Positions 1 through 14,200 of a stretch of DNA of 64,000 bases are shown here, one piece after another. Within the stretch, counting starts at the first letter, position 1. Every line of letters begins with the position of its first letter. Below the pieces are notes generated by a model that saw only the letters and a list, made by a program, of their open reading frames with translations, did no database searches and had not been told where the DNA came from. The translations under genes and the position numbers were made by a program. This DNA is from Smittia aterrima. Its lineage: Eukaryota; Arthropoda; Insecta; Diptera; Chironomidae. The stretch spans positions 22,103,537 through 22,167,536 of the forward strand of contig CP093829.1 of assembly GCA_033063855.1 (NCBI GenBank), read 5' to 3'.

Positions 1-2140
1 TGTTTCGAATCGCTCGCTGTTTTGTCATCGTTAAAAGGCACATCCGATTTAGTTTTATTTTAATCGCTTTTCAATCAATAAAATAATTACACGTTTCTGT
101 GAATACTTTGCCTCGACAAGCGGAAAAAACAAAATCCTAGCGACTCGTTTGAAAAACAAATTTGTGAGTTTTGCGTTGCACAGAGTCAGGGCTTGCAAGC
201 TTAAGCTGGTCGGTGGATGTTTCTAAATCTCTCGTCAGCCCTGTCCGCAATTTTCCCTCCGAAAAATGAAAATCGACTGACAATTTAGCTTGCTTTGAAT
301 TTCGGAAAATAAATTCGTGTTTCATCAGCGTAATTTCGCTTGAGCATAGAAAATCGAGGGCGGAAAGGGTGAAATTGGGATAAAAACATAAAAGTTCCGC
401 TGACAAAGAGTAGATAATAAATAAATATATTTTTGCCATTATTCGGAGAGCTCTCGTTTCGAAAGTAATTTGCTTATCCTAATTTCCTCCGAAGGCAATA
501 AACTTACATACTTCCTCATACATCTGATCTCGAGACTTATAGCGAGCGAAGAAAAAAAAAATGAAATTACACGATATTTTATGGGCGCTTGTAATGTATG
601 CTTTAAAATTTATTGTATCATCTTTTAGATGTAACCTAAATAACGTTTCTATATAAAGTGCGAATTTATGTCTCAGCTTCTTTAATTTAAAACTAATGCA
701 TTACGTGCTTTTTGCTTTGTATGCTCTCTCTCTCTCTCTCATCTCATCGAATCGCTAATTTTTTTGTTTTTTATTGTAAGCTATCTATTGACTCGCTCAC
801 TATCAAAGCTTTGAGTCTAGAAGGAAAAAAAATTCTTTTTAGTTAGTGAACGAAATGAGAATTTCAAATGAAAACACGTGGCGAACGATGAAGAGAAATA
901 TAAAAAAATAAAAATGTTGTAAAAGTTTCACGAGCTCTATGATTTTAATTTGAAAGGAAAGAAGAATCCTCTTTCGTTCACATGAGTAACGAGTTTGTTT
1001 TGTGTTCGCTGTCATCACATTTTGGAGGGAGCGAGAGAGCACGAGAGGAGGAAAAATACTTTGGAACAAGCGAAATTTCATATCACAAGAACGATTAAAG
1101 ACAAAAGTACTTAAAATTGATTTATGATACAATAATTCTTTCGCTCGGGAAAAGGTATTTGCTTCCCAGCTCGTTCACTCGCGAGCGACGAGTAACAAAG
1201 CAATTATAATGCTGAAGCTTTATATGCTTTGGAACACGAATTTTTATTATATTATCATATCTCTCCTCTCTCTCGCTCACTCACCTCCGTATGCTTTCAA
1301 GAACACATAATCGCAACAATACGAAAATTTAATCATAATTTTATTATTTCATCAACAAAGAACATTCGCTTGAGTAAAAGGAACCGAAAAAAAAGGAAAA
1401 TTAAAATCGCGCTGCATGGAAATAGATAAAGTTTTACTCAACACGAGGTATGCACGACATAAAATATGTAGATTGGGTGGATGAAAGGCGAATGAGAGTG
1501 GAAAAAATTATAAAGATACTGTTTCTTAATCTCTTCTTCTTCCTCTCGCTCCATCGAGCGAGTTTTCACATAAACAGCGAATGAATTTGAAATAGAAATT
1601 ATTTATGGGGAGAAGGAAATGTGTATAAGATTTCTAAGCTCTTTCCCCCCATATTAGATAATGAAAAAAGTTTCTCCTTTATTTGATTATGCTCTTAGAA
1701 GAAGTTTCTTCTTCTTCTTGTTCCACTCGATCTCATTCTTTCTTTCTGTTACGAGGCGAAGAAATGAATACTTCTCGAACAGCAAAGAGAGAGAGAAAGG
1801 AGGATAAGAGTAAGAAGAAACTGAGATATTTTTATAGTTGTAATTATTACTTTAGATACTCTACATAATTTTATTAGTCATTTATATTGCGGACGCTCGT
1901 CTATCGAGCTTAGAGACCCGACCATCGACATCCGAAGATGCATAAAATGTTATTATTTCGAGGGGGGCCGTCCGATAATCTTGATCTCAACTGAATTCCA
2001 TTACGATTTTACGAATGGCAAAAGGGACATAAAGCAATGTCGAGTTATGATCGCTCATAAAACTATGAAGTTTCATATTTCAGCTTTCCCCTTCATTTCG
2101 ACGGAAGGCGACAATTTCAATAAAAAGCAAAGTTACTTAC
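1..2140 (-). other. Rbp6 intron (partial), no gene seen
   Basis: This is the intron after the RRM2 exon and continues past the left edge. It is AT-rich with scattered short ORFs at chance level. I searched for the missing RRM2 RNP1 exon (GFGFVTF-type) and did not find it. Confidence 0.7.
724..740. repeat. CT dinucleotide repeat
   Basis: There are 17 bases of uninterrupted alternating CT in intronic sequence. Shorter CT/GA tracts recur throughout the window. Confidence 0.9.
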
Positions 2141-2233
2141 CGTGCCGAATTGCTCAAAATAACTTTTCACGTCCTCAAGAGTCGTAGGTGCCGATAAGCC
2201 TCCTACGAATATTTTTTTCGTTCTAGTCACCAT
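2141..2233 (-). CDS. Rbp6: Rbp6 exon 6 (start of RRM2; last exon in the window)
   Basis: The 93-nt phase 0 exon encodes 31 residues. It begins MVTRTKKIFVGGLSAPTTLE, continues DVKSYFEQFG and ends with T. It contains RNP2 of RRM2 (KIFVGG). The acceptor is TTTGCAG and the donor ACG|GTAAGT. RNP1 of RRM2 should lie in the next exon, left of the window. Confidence 0.93.
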
Positions 2234-5200
2234 CTGCAAATAAAAGACAAGAGAAACGATGTTAGCCATGATTGTTGAGATTGAAGAAACTTGATTTCAT
2301 TTGGAGAGGAAAGGAAAGATTCTCTTTCTTCGTCTTCAACTTCGAAGAGATTTATTATTTAGCTTTAGTTTCATTAATAAATTATGCATCAGATTAATAT
2401 TTGCACAAACAGAGCGTTCCTTAGCATACATTTCACGAGGAGAGACGTGTGTTTAAACAATTCGAGGGATATTTGCTTAGGAAGGCAACTCTGCGTATGC
2501 CGAGTTCCAGTAACAAAGTAAAAAATCATCATTTACTAAAACAAAATGTTTACGCAGGAGAAATTTACAAATTTAACTCAAACATTGTTTAATTTATTTA
2601 TGTTTCATCATACTTCTCGGTAAGCAGCATCTTCATGCTTTCTTGCGTACCTTGAAGAAAGACAAAGATATTACGAAAGCCTTGGATTGTAATTATTGAC
2701 ATTAAGCTTTATAAGCATAATTTCTTCTCATCTCCCTCCTCAAAATCTTTCTCCCCAGTCGCCTCGCAGCATGAGAAAGTATTTCGCTCTTGTTTACCTA
2801 CTAAATTTCAAGTTTTATGTGTGCGAGTGACGATAATACTCATAAGAAGGGTTTAAAAACAAACATAGACTGGAAAACCCTTTTGCTTTCAGTAGCAACG
2901 ACTCTTCTTCTTTTTTCCTCGTCGTCTTTTCGAACTTTTCCATTATGTGACTGAAATTTAATGAAGCTAAATTATGCTTTCAATATTGGCGAAGTAAAAT
3001 CTGTTTTCCGCTTTTTCCCAACAAGAAGAAAAAAAAAATTCAGAATTTAAATGAAGAATCGTTTTGAAATTTATGCTCGGTACGACAATCTTTCATTAAT
3101 GCTCTGAGATTGCAAGCGAGCAAGTCATCAGAAATCTAAGAACGCTTCTCCGAGTCTGAAACGACTTTTTATTATCGCCCGGAACGAACGAGACGAACAA
3201 GAAAAAAATCTCAAATTTGTTTCAAACTTAATAAAAAATCGTACAAATTTAATGTTCACGTACTGAAAATTTCATTATACGGCACTTTTGCGGCATCTTT
3301 TGTGATGCTTTCTCGCTTTCTTTTTCTTTCCACTCGACGCAGAATCACTTAAACCTTTCTAAATAAATTTTTAAACAAAAACATTTATATTTATTTATTT
3401 TTATTGAATTTGAAATGGAGAGAGGTTGGAGCGACGAGAGAGACCGTAAGCATACGCAGCAAGAGATGGTAAGGAGGAGGCGAAATCGCTTTTTTTATTC
3501 ACCATACACTCGAATGAAATTTTTGTCCCACATCCTGTCACTCATTTCGCTCCCCGCCTGTTTATACAACGTAACGCAATAAAATGAAAATGTTATTAAA
3601 ATTATTTATTCATTTTCAAAAGGATATGAAAGAAATTTATGAATTCCTAGCCTGCGACGACAGAGAGAAAAATCGTGGCACATAAGAGTAAAGCGTCGTC
3701 TCTTGGTAAAGCGGCGAGTGAAGTTTCCGCGTGTCAGCAAAGTGTGTGTGAAATTACGTGTTGAAAAGATTGATGCTAATTTTTATTACGCGACCGAATC
3801 TAAAGTGGAGGAATCTTAATTGAATTTGTGCATGTTTCGTGCGATGAGAGTGAAGGGAAGCGCGATATATAATTCAAGGCAAACTCTCACCTTGCCACTT
3901 AAGCAATCACATGGAAAGTGTCACAATAGTTTTAAACTCTTTTTTCTGTTTTAAAATAAATTCTCACACTCATTTTGTATTTAAATTGCTTTTAATCATG
4001 CAAAACTGAATTTGTATGTGAGGAGAAAAATAAAAACAAAAATATTAAAAACTTTCTCCAACGCCCACCACCCACGCTGCTCCCATGGCCGAGGAGGAGA
4101 AAACTAAATTCACTTAGTGCAGAAGTTACGTGAACAAGTTAATTTTATACAATTTCACAGGTGATAACTTAAACTCCCTCTCGTTCGCTTCGTTGTCTTG
4201 TGTGTTGTTCTATGCTTCTCCAAATGGAAAAACTCTCAATTTTTCGGTTGTTTGTGCCCTTTTACATGTCAATTAGTTTGTTGGAAGAAACTTTTCAAGC
4301 TATGCTTGATGATTTTAAAACGAACACGATATTATCTCTAATTTCGGCTTCTCTTCCGCTCGAGGATCTCTAGCATCGTTGTCGCAGAGTAAAATTCATC
4401 CTCGCATTCGCAATGAAAATATCTCTCTCATCCGTTTGTCTACATGTTGATATAATTTGGCTTCAAGTTTAACGTGTTCGCTTTGTGAATATATACAAGA
4501 GCGATGATTTCATTTCATTCGCAATCTAGAAATTCATATTTCATATTTTTAAAAGGAAATAACGTACAATAAATAAGAGAGACGAGAGATAGAATGAATT
4601 GTGTGACAAAATATGCTAAGAGCGATTTTCATTTGAAAAGCGTGTTCACGTGTGATAGTAAATACATATTTGAATGGATTTGCTTGAGTTTGTCTTGGAG
4701 CGAATGATACGAGCACCAGCATGATGCATTGCATGGCATCATGACGACTTCATCGACTGAAGAGGAAGAGAGACACAGGGAGTGAGATGTTATTTTTCGA
4801 AGTCATTGTGTAACCTCTATGCAAATACTCATTTTAATATAGATTAAATTCCTTGATTCCTGAATAGTTTAGTGACATTGCTTGATATCGAAGGAGAAAG
4901 GGAGAGAGTGGAGATTATATTTGCATTTATCGAATAATCTTATCAGCAAGACGAGCGAGTCAATATTGCTTATGAAATCATCTTTAACGAACCGGAATCA
5001 CGTCCATCACTTGAATCTCATCCGGAAATCTCTCTTCACTCGACCGAGAAAAATTAAACTAAACTTTATCCTTTCGTCAGCCTCACTTCCAAGTATTTCA
5101 CTCCCCATCGCCCAATCTGACATCGACCCGACGTTTAATTTTCACATTAATTTTGACAAGAGATGAAAATATAGAAAAAAAAGAGAAAAGAAAGAATCCC

Positions 5201-8200
5201 GAAAAAGCTTCTCGGCCTAGTCCGCTCGGCTCTGAAATTTTAAACTTTTTCTTTTCGAAAACAAAAAACCCAAAATCACTTTTTGAATGGGATATTAAAC
5301 AAACAGACGATAAACAAAAGCTTCTGTCTCGAAAGATTGTTCATGATAGTCCCTAGTTTAAAGGTTTTTGTGTGTTCGCAAGCTCAGCTCAGATAAGTTG
5401 AAGGAAATCTTTTCATTGTGATGATGAAAGTTTGTGGCTTCGCGAGATTTGTTGGAAAACATTTCGCTGTGTCAATCAAAAATGAGAATTGAAGGTTTTT
5501 GGCATTGCCAACGATCAAGTTTTAATTACTTTCTGGTATGAATTGGACAAACACATTTCCAAAAAGCATATTGGTTTGCTATCTCGTGTTTTGAGCAGCC
5601 ACCGACTAACAGATTTTCATTACGCTAAGTGAAACAATATCGTTGAAGAGAATTTTTCAAAATCAAAATTCGACATCAACCGAAAACATTTTTTCCTCCC
5701 TCTCTCTCTCTCGTGTTCATGATTAATGATTCTGATGTCTGATAAAAGGCAAAATCTGTCTGACTAACTGCATTTCATAATTCAATTTAAATCAGACAGT
5801 GGAAAATGTTTTGGCAAGCACCGAGAGTGAGAGAGAAAGAATTCCCTGATTGAAATAAATTTTTAGAGCGTTCTTAATCCTCTTTGGTTGCTACCAACGT
5901 CGTCGACTTTTATCTCTCGTTCGAGAGAAGTAACAGAGAAAGCGCAAGTAATTAATTAAAAATTCTCCAACTTAATTATACATCATTCGAGTTCCAACAA
6001 AGTTAGAGTCGAGGGTTGAAGTGAAGGCACATAAATAATATCGCAGTCACTCTTCAATTAACACACAGCGAAGTTAACTACATGTCATGCACTGCAATTG
6101 TGTCACATGCAAAGAAGAATTTAATTAAACATACTTGTGCTTTATGACAAAGCCATTTCCGACATGAACTTTTAACTCGAGAACGAGAGAGAGGCTATTA
6201 AAAGAAAATTTCACTTTTGATGGGCTCGTTCGTAAAAACATTTCGTCGCGATGTTCTCGCTTAACTACTTTCGCTTTCTTCCTCTTCGCCCCCTCTATCC
6301 CTTGACAAATGAGAACGATGTGTAAATAGTAATAGGAGAGAACAAGGAAAACTCTTTCAATAATAAATTAAATGAAAATTTTATATCGCGTGAGTTCACT
6401 TTTGCTTATGTTGGCTTCTTGAAGACGAAGAAGAAGGAAAAACGTTGGGCGCTCGTAAATTAAGTTACTGCGGCAGCTTTGAGTGTCTGCCTTTGATTGT
6501 TTGCCGTCAAAGCCTTAGAAACTTAATTGACGAACAGAGCCGCTTCCTCCCTTTCCAGAGAAAACTTTCTTCAGCGTAAAATATTTACGAAAAAGCATTT
6601 CAAAGTAATTTGTGATAATAGGTAAACATTGGTTAATTTTACATGACTGATTGTTTCATGCTCTCAGGGGACGTTCTCATACCTCGATCCCATCTGAGTT
6701 TTCGCATTGTTTTCCATCGCACAACAGAGAGTTGAAGATAATTGAGTTCGGCATGATATTGGATCCGACTCATTCACAGTTTTGAGATCAAAGTTTCATT
6801 CCCTTTTAAAGTTGATTTCTCATCAGTGGTCGGATAACAAATAATCAACTCAGTGCGATGTAAATAGTAACTTTCGAGAGAGGGATAAAGGTGCACGAAT
6901 AATTGACAGTCGACTAATGAAGACTGAAAGCTGAATGAAATAATTAATTAATGACTTTTCAATGAAAAATTGTATTTTCTATTGCTCTCCGCTTCTGCTA
7001 TCGCGCAAATGTAATTTCGATGTCAATTTATTTCGTTCTGTGGAAAATTCCTTCTTCACGCAACGAAAAATCAATAAAAATAATATTGCGAGCTTTTTTG
7101 CTTTCCATTTGAAATACTTTTGTATTAAGAAAATATTTTTTTCTCGAAGGGAATTTCAGAAAGAAAACAAATGAAAATGTTTAAATTTCGTTTCGAAATT
7201 GAAACGAAGAAATAACAAATGTGTGAGCGAAGGGAAGACGGGAAAAAAATTTATTTGACATATCGTCAAACGCCCTCAATATTGATTGATTGATATCTTA
7301 AATCTCGCACAACTCAAATTTCGTCAGCAGACAAAGAAGCATCGAAGTCGTCGTCGGCGGCTGACAGGAGGGGAAAGGAACCTTCAAGGCAAACAAATAA
7401 ATATTCAAAAACAATATATTTTCCCCAATAAATTCTGCTCTTTCCTCCACGTCGCCGAATGTGTTTGCTTGCATCAAAATTTCTATCTTCCAAGCTATAA
7501 TTTATTTGTAAACAATTTTGGTGACATCTGGTGATTTTTGGGTAAGGAAAAAGTTTTTCTTTCATTCATTCTTCGGCGAGAACGTTTCTTATATTTTATG
7601 TACGATGCTTTATATGTTTTCGCCTCTTCTCTCACTCGACACACAAAGCTTAAGATATATTGTACTATGCTCTGTTCCTTTCGGGGATATTAAAAGCATT
7701 TTCCTCATTTATTTGGAAAAATTCTCCTCGGTTTTCTCTTCTCTTTGCTGTCTTATTTTCTGGAATATTAATGATGATTATACCGAAAAAAGTTTTTATG
7801 TCTGATTTTTCCTCTGCTCACCGCTGCCTTTACTCATATTTCCACTCATTTTATCAATGTGTTCGTCTCCTCGCATTCACAAAGAGCAGCTCTAGAGATT
7901 GAATGAAAACTTCTTTACGTATAACCAAACCGCAAGAGAATCTCCTTTTTTTTTGTGAATAAATGATTCTTGATTTACGTTTTGCGGGTTTTGAATTAAT
8001 TTGCAAGCATAAAAACCGCTCGAACGTGTCTATAACTTTGCTCGAGGCGAAAGGAAAACAATTTATTTGCAGCGAGAGTTGAGTGGACGGGTGAAGACAG
8101 AATTAGCTTCGCTCATATTTTATTGAAATTGCTAATCATTTAATTTCTGATTGTAATTATCATATTTATTAGTTGATTCAGGATGAAAATTCCATCGCCT

Positions 8201-11200
8201 CCCACTTCCCCTCCCACTCTCACCCCATCGATAAACGAATTTGTAAAACTCGACGCTGTTATTTGATCAATAAACTGAAATTGTGGAAATCATTTGAACT
8301 TTTCGTCAAATATTTAATTTCAACACATCAATTATTTAAACTGAGCTTGATTAGAGTCTCACTCGAGTGAGAATTTGAATTTGAAAATCAAATTCCCCCA
8401 ACGCGAGAGAGCTGCTGTGATTTTCTAGGACGAAGACGACGAGAAAAACTATTAAGTTTGACTGAGGTTTGAGACGACAAAACCTTTGGCCTCGAAAGTA
8501 AAGCTCCAAAGTGGATCAAATCAGTGCCACATTTCACCTCGATCTTTAAAGTCGACGAGAAGTAAATATTCCTATATTCACATTATGATTAATGGTCAAG
8601 TTGATTTAGGTACGATTTTTCCTAATTTATAACAGAGAAGCAAATTTATGTCGAGGGTCAATTTCTGCCTTTCACTCTTCTCACTCTCGCAATAGAGTGA
8701 ACGACGTCAAGGCAAGGCGGAGAGATTTGTCAGGTTGTTTCGGTTTCTTTACGTTGTTTCTATAATTCCCTCGCATTATTTTCTTATTTAATTTGACACA
8801 AAATTGATATTTAATTTATTTTTCCACGCCGCTCTGAGATCGAGATGAAGGAAAAAAAAGTTTGGTGCGGAAGATCGTCGTGGCGTGGAGGCGGAGAGCG
8901 AGCATTTTATGGCAAATGGAGAAAAGCTTTCACTTTAATTGTGAATTTGCGAGTATATCGCTTGCTCAATGGAGAATCTCGCTTCGAAAAGGCCGAGAAA
9001 ATCATCAGCATGAACTTTTGTGAATCATTTTGGAAAAACGTTGCTGAACGTCGAGAGTGGAAGTGAATGAGAGAGAGATAGAGGAAGAAAGTGTAGCAAC
9101 AATTCTATAAAGATAAATAAATATTTATGTTGATTCAATTACTTATTGAATGGAACGAGGATAGAAATTTCCTTCGCCTCAAAAAATAAACAGGAAAAAT
9201 TTGTAAGTTCGAGAGTAAAATCTTCCCTTGAGTCTCGCGAAGACTCAACGCATCTTCCCCTCTCTCTCTCAAATGGACTCAACATTCGAACTCTCCCCAG
9301 TCAATGTATTTATTTGCTTCGCACTTTTTTTTTATGTTTTGCAATCGTACGCTTCCTTCTAAAAAATCATTCTGTACCTTTCAGGCCTCGTTCTGAGCCG
9401 GAGGAGAGGATGGAAGAAGAAAGTGGAAAAACTTGTGTGTGAAAACAGCAAAGTAATGTTTTTTTCTTGCTTTCGCCGTGGAAAGGAAAAATTCCTGTAT
9501 AAATAAAAAAAATTTGTAACTCCATAAAAGCTCAGTGGGATAAGAAGCGGCGTGTATGTTCCGCAGTGCGTGGATGTGTGTGCGAAGGTATGTTGGCGTA
9601 ACCTCAGCGTTTTATACACACAGGAGTTTTCAGAATGCTCAATTTGGCAATGATTTTGCAGGAAAAAAAGGTTTTTTTTGAAGTTTTATCCGTACGAACG
9701 AGAGTGAGAGCATAAATTGCGTAAAGGTAAATTTATTTTGCTTCAAATATTTATGTTTGTGTTTCTTTGCCTTCTGCATGATTCTCCCTTTTTTTCGGCT
9801 TCTTCCATCTCCGACGTTTTACGGGAATTTTCCGTTTCATTAGCGGATGAGGCTGCTGTCGTAATTGTTACACGAAAGAAAAAAAAAACTCATTAAATTT
9901 CTTCTGCTAAAAGCATTCACCGAGCTTTTCTTCCGACAGGTTTCCTTCTTGTTCCGCTTGCTCTTTAACCAAAAATCTGAAGCTCTCTCAGCGGTTGCAC
10001 GCCCGACTCAATTATTTGAATCATTAAATGGAACTCCTATTGCGAATGAATGTTTAATGTTACCACACACACACACACACATAACATGAGAGCAACGCTA
10101 ATTGGCACAGGAACAATCTCTCCAGCAGATCTTTTCAAGCATACATCAGGGGAATGAAGATGAAGAATCCTCATTCTCTTTACTAACAATTTCTTTCTTT
10201 TTTTTTGAGGCTCTTTTTATTTCATCCGCTTTCCCAACCATTATTTAAAAAATTCATCATAATAGAGCTGGATGATGAGAGAGATTGAATGAAGTAAGGC
10301 AGCAGAAAACTCCTCGTCTTGCTTGTATCTCTCAAGCGGGGCAAATAAACGACATAAAGACATGTCGAAGGAGAGGGAAAATCCATTGAATTTCTCTCTA
10401 TTTTGATGCAAAGTAGGACGACAAGCGAGTACTTCAAACAAAACTCAAATAAAGACGTGTAGGTTTATGATGTAAAAAAAAGGAAAAGTCAGCGGAGAGA
10501 AGAAGACGAAGACGACAAAGATATTAAGGATGTTTCTCGCTCTATTTATTTCGTCATGTCGACAGACACAAGTTCGGATGGCAAATGTAGTTTGGAAAGT
10601 TGTTTATCGCAAGCTTTACATTTTCATGCGCCCCACGATGATTGAACTACAACATTATCGTGCAATTATTTTCCTCGTTCCCTCTCCCGAATGATGATTC
10701 TGCTATTCAAAATATATGAAAATGGGCTAATAAAATTATGCAAAATTATAGAGTTGATGTTCGTTCTCTATCGCTCGCTAGCTTGTTCGATTCAAAAAAA
10801 AACTTTTGCCAATAATCGAGAAGCATTAATATTGGAAATTTATTCATGCATAATTGAATAGGAAGAAAAGCGTCCAATTTTTGTGTTTGATTCGTCGATT
10901 GATTGATTATCGACGAACACAGAGAGAGAGATAATATTTCCTGAATGTCGAATGAAAGTTTACAATTTGTGCAACTTTTCAACGCTCGTTTCGTTTCCGG
11001 TTTAATGTCGTGTCTCGATCGACTTTCAAACTGTGTCAGATCAAAGTGCTTTCCGAAAACTTCCACAGCGAGAGAAGCGTAACGAGTGAGGAGTAGCTCG
11101 AAAGACAAAGTTTAAAACTGAAGCAAATTCTCTATCAAAACATTTTATCGCGCTGATTCTCGTCAAGTTCGACCGCGCTCGCGAAATGAATGGAAGGGAA

Positions 11201-14200
11201 AGGAAGTCTTTTGAATCATCACATTAATTACATTTCTTTCCAACACGTAGTCAGTAAGAAAATGAGACGATAAAATATTTCGGCGAGGATCCAAAACGGT
11301 GAAAAAAAGGTGACACATTCCCTTCCACCGCCCTCCCTCCATCCCAGCGCTCTCGACGTCAAATGAATGTGGCACAAAATGTTTACCTTCTCATACCTGA
11401 ACCGGAAAAAAAAAGAATTTCATTCACGCTCGCTCCATGTCGCATAACATGAAAAATGTAAAATATATTTATTACAGGTAAAATCACAAACTCTTTCTTA
11501 TAGTGTGAAATTTTTATCTACAGTCGAGGAGTTTATTGATTTTCTTCCTTCTCGCCTGAACTGAACAATCTCGGCTCCTGCTCTCCACCGTTAACTTTAA
11601 TGTTATGAAGAATAAAGAAAAATAAAGTTTTCTTGCTTGTTCAGAAAATTTATATTTCGCTTGTTCTCGGAACCGACGAACTTCGCAATCAAAACAAAGA
11701 TTTACAAGCTTTCAATCATTTTGAATGTCGGTGGTGAAAAATTATGCTTTTTTCATTCAGCCGAGCGCGAGAAGTTTTTTCATGATAATTTAAAATTTTC
11801 CTTTCTCCTTTTCGATGGAAAACAATGGATTTTGATTGAAATGCAAAAAATATTTCGCGTTGGATGTTATGTCAATAATGCGAACAGTTGGCAGGATAAA
11901 AGCACGTGAACCGTGAGTGAAATAAACGTTGCCCCTGCCACGTCCTCTCTCCCTCCCAGCACTTTGCAGTTAAGAATCTGATACATTTGCTCTCGCTTCT
12001 TTTCTCGTTTCTTCGCCGACTTAAATGGATTGGTAAAATTTTTCATTTCAACTGATGAAATAAATCTACCCGAACTTGAGTTGTGAGTTTCTTTCACTTC
12101 TATGCGCTGATATTAAAGGAGAACTGCTGCGAACGGGAGAGCAAAGAAGAGGAAAAACCTTTTGCGCGTACAATTGTATTAGTGAATAATTGCTTTTGTA
12201 TTGATAAACTACGTAAATAAAATAAAGGAAAACCTCTTGGGAAAATCGATAATCTTAGGGCCAGTTGTTAGTTTCTTCTTCGTCTTTCGATTTCCATTTT
12301 TCGGGGCAGGGAATTTACGGCACTAGAAATAAGTTTTCTTCGCTTCTTCAAAAGAGCTTACACGAGCACTGACTTTCCGCTTCTGACACGAGCACATTTC
12401 TCATCGTAAACTCACTTAAATTCTATTTTCCTCTCGTTAGCAGAGTCGGACAATTTGCGTATGCTTTATGCCAAAGCGAGTGAGCAAGCACAAGCACATT
12501 AGATAAATTTCAGCATTTTTTACGAGCCATAAAAGCTGTTTATTTTATGTTTAACATTTTAAATCCTCGCAACAATACAACAAATTGTTCTGTTCTGTTT
12601 TGCTTTTTTTTCCTCTCATCCTTGCCGCGTTCAAGCTCCACTCAACTCGAAACTCGACTCAAACACACACGAGACGACGTGAGACGAGAATGAGGGAAAA
12701 AAAATAAAGTGAAGGGGGTTGAGGCGACGACGATGTCGACGATGTAGACGAGAGGAAAGCTTGTGTAAATCTAATTGTAGAAATTAAAGTTGATACTTAC
12801 GATGACTTTGCTAATAGTTTGTAATGTGTTTAGTTCCTTAATTGTGGACGGGAAAAAAACTCAGCTCGAAGTTGTCTTCGGTTTAATTTATTTCGTTTAG
12901 AGTTTATCGAAAGATTTTCTTCAAACTTTTTTCTTCTTCTTCTTCTCAATTAAGAGAGAGAGAGAGAAAGGGAGATAGAGAGATAAAGACAGCGACAACA
13001 CTTGAAAAGCTTGATGAATGAGAAAATTCAACTTTCCTTGTCTTTAAAGCTCGCAAATTTTCAACAACAAGAAAACCTCCCGCTCGGTCGTTCGAGAAAT
13101 CAACACTTTTTATACGAAAAAATTTATATTTTCCTTCTTGTGTCTCTTACGAAGAAGCAGCTCTTCGAGTTATCCAAACTTTTTTTTTATGTATTTTTTC
13201 CCTTCGTAAAAAGGGAGACTAAAGCCAACGAGAAATATTTTCTATAGTTTGTCTGAAATGTTTGTGTTCCTTTTTTGCATACACACTCACAATTTCTCCG
13301 CAGGGATTTATCGAGCAGAGCAGAGACAAATATTAATTTGATTGCAAAACCGCGACGCGACTACACAACTTTTTTTTTATATTTTATTTCAAACTCCGCG
13401 ATCGAAACACTAAAAAAACTTTTTTTCTGCAAGAACTTGCTCTTTCTCTATTTCTCGATTTAAAATGCTTCTTCCGAAAGCAGATTTATTCAAGTTAAAT
13501 TCACTTTTTGGACTCGTCGGATTGCCTCGAATAATTGCCAGAGAATTACAGGTGCGAGATATTTTTCTTTTTCTTCCGCGGCTCAGACTTAAGCACACTC
13601 CCGTATTATCACACGCGAAAACGGCGACTGACCAAATTTGACTATTACTGAATAAATTTTATCTACTTTGTCGTGTTATCGTGTCGAGTGTATGAGCACA
13701 CTACTTTTTCGCTATAACTTTTCTTTTTTCTTTTGCTCTAAGGATGTTTTTTTTTATTTGTAACCTCTAGGACGGTAAATCAGTGCAAACTCGACTCGTT
13801 AAGCGCTAAACAGCGAATGCTAAAACTACACTAAATGTCGTTCCGGGCGAGTCTACTGTGTCGAGTTGAATGTTTGCTTCTGTCATGATTTTCCATCGGC
13901 TTTTGGTTAAAAGGATCTCAGACGCACAAGGAAATCGACTCGTGAATGTTCGTGGGAGCATTGGAGAGAGGGGAAATATCCCTCTGAGCATGCCGCACGA
14001 GTGAAATGTCCCGTTCGTTCTCTCTCGTTTGTTATGCGTTCGTTGTCGTTTTGTTAATGCAACGAGAGAAGATTGCGAACAATGCAAAGTCAATTTTCCT
14101 TTTTCCCCTTCGTTTAGTTCATTCGTTTCAAAGTGTAATGAAATGTAAGGGAAGAGAAAAGCTGCGATTCATCGGGTGGTTAGTTTAGGAACGAAGTGAT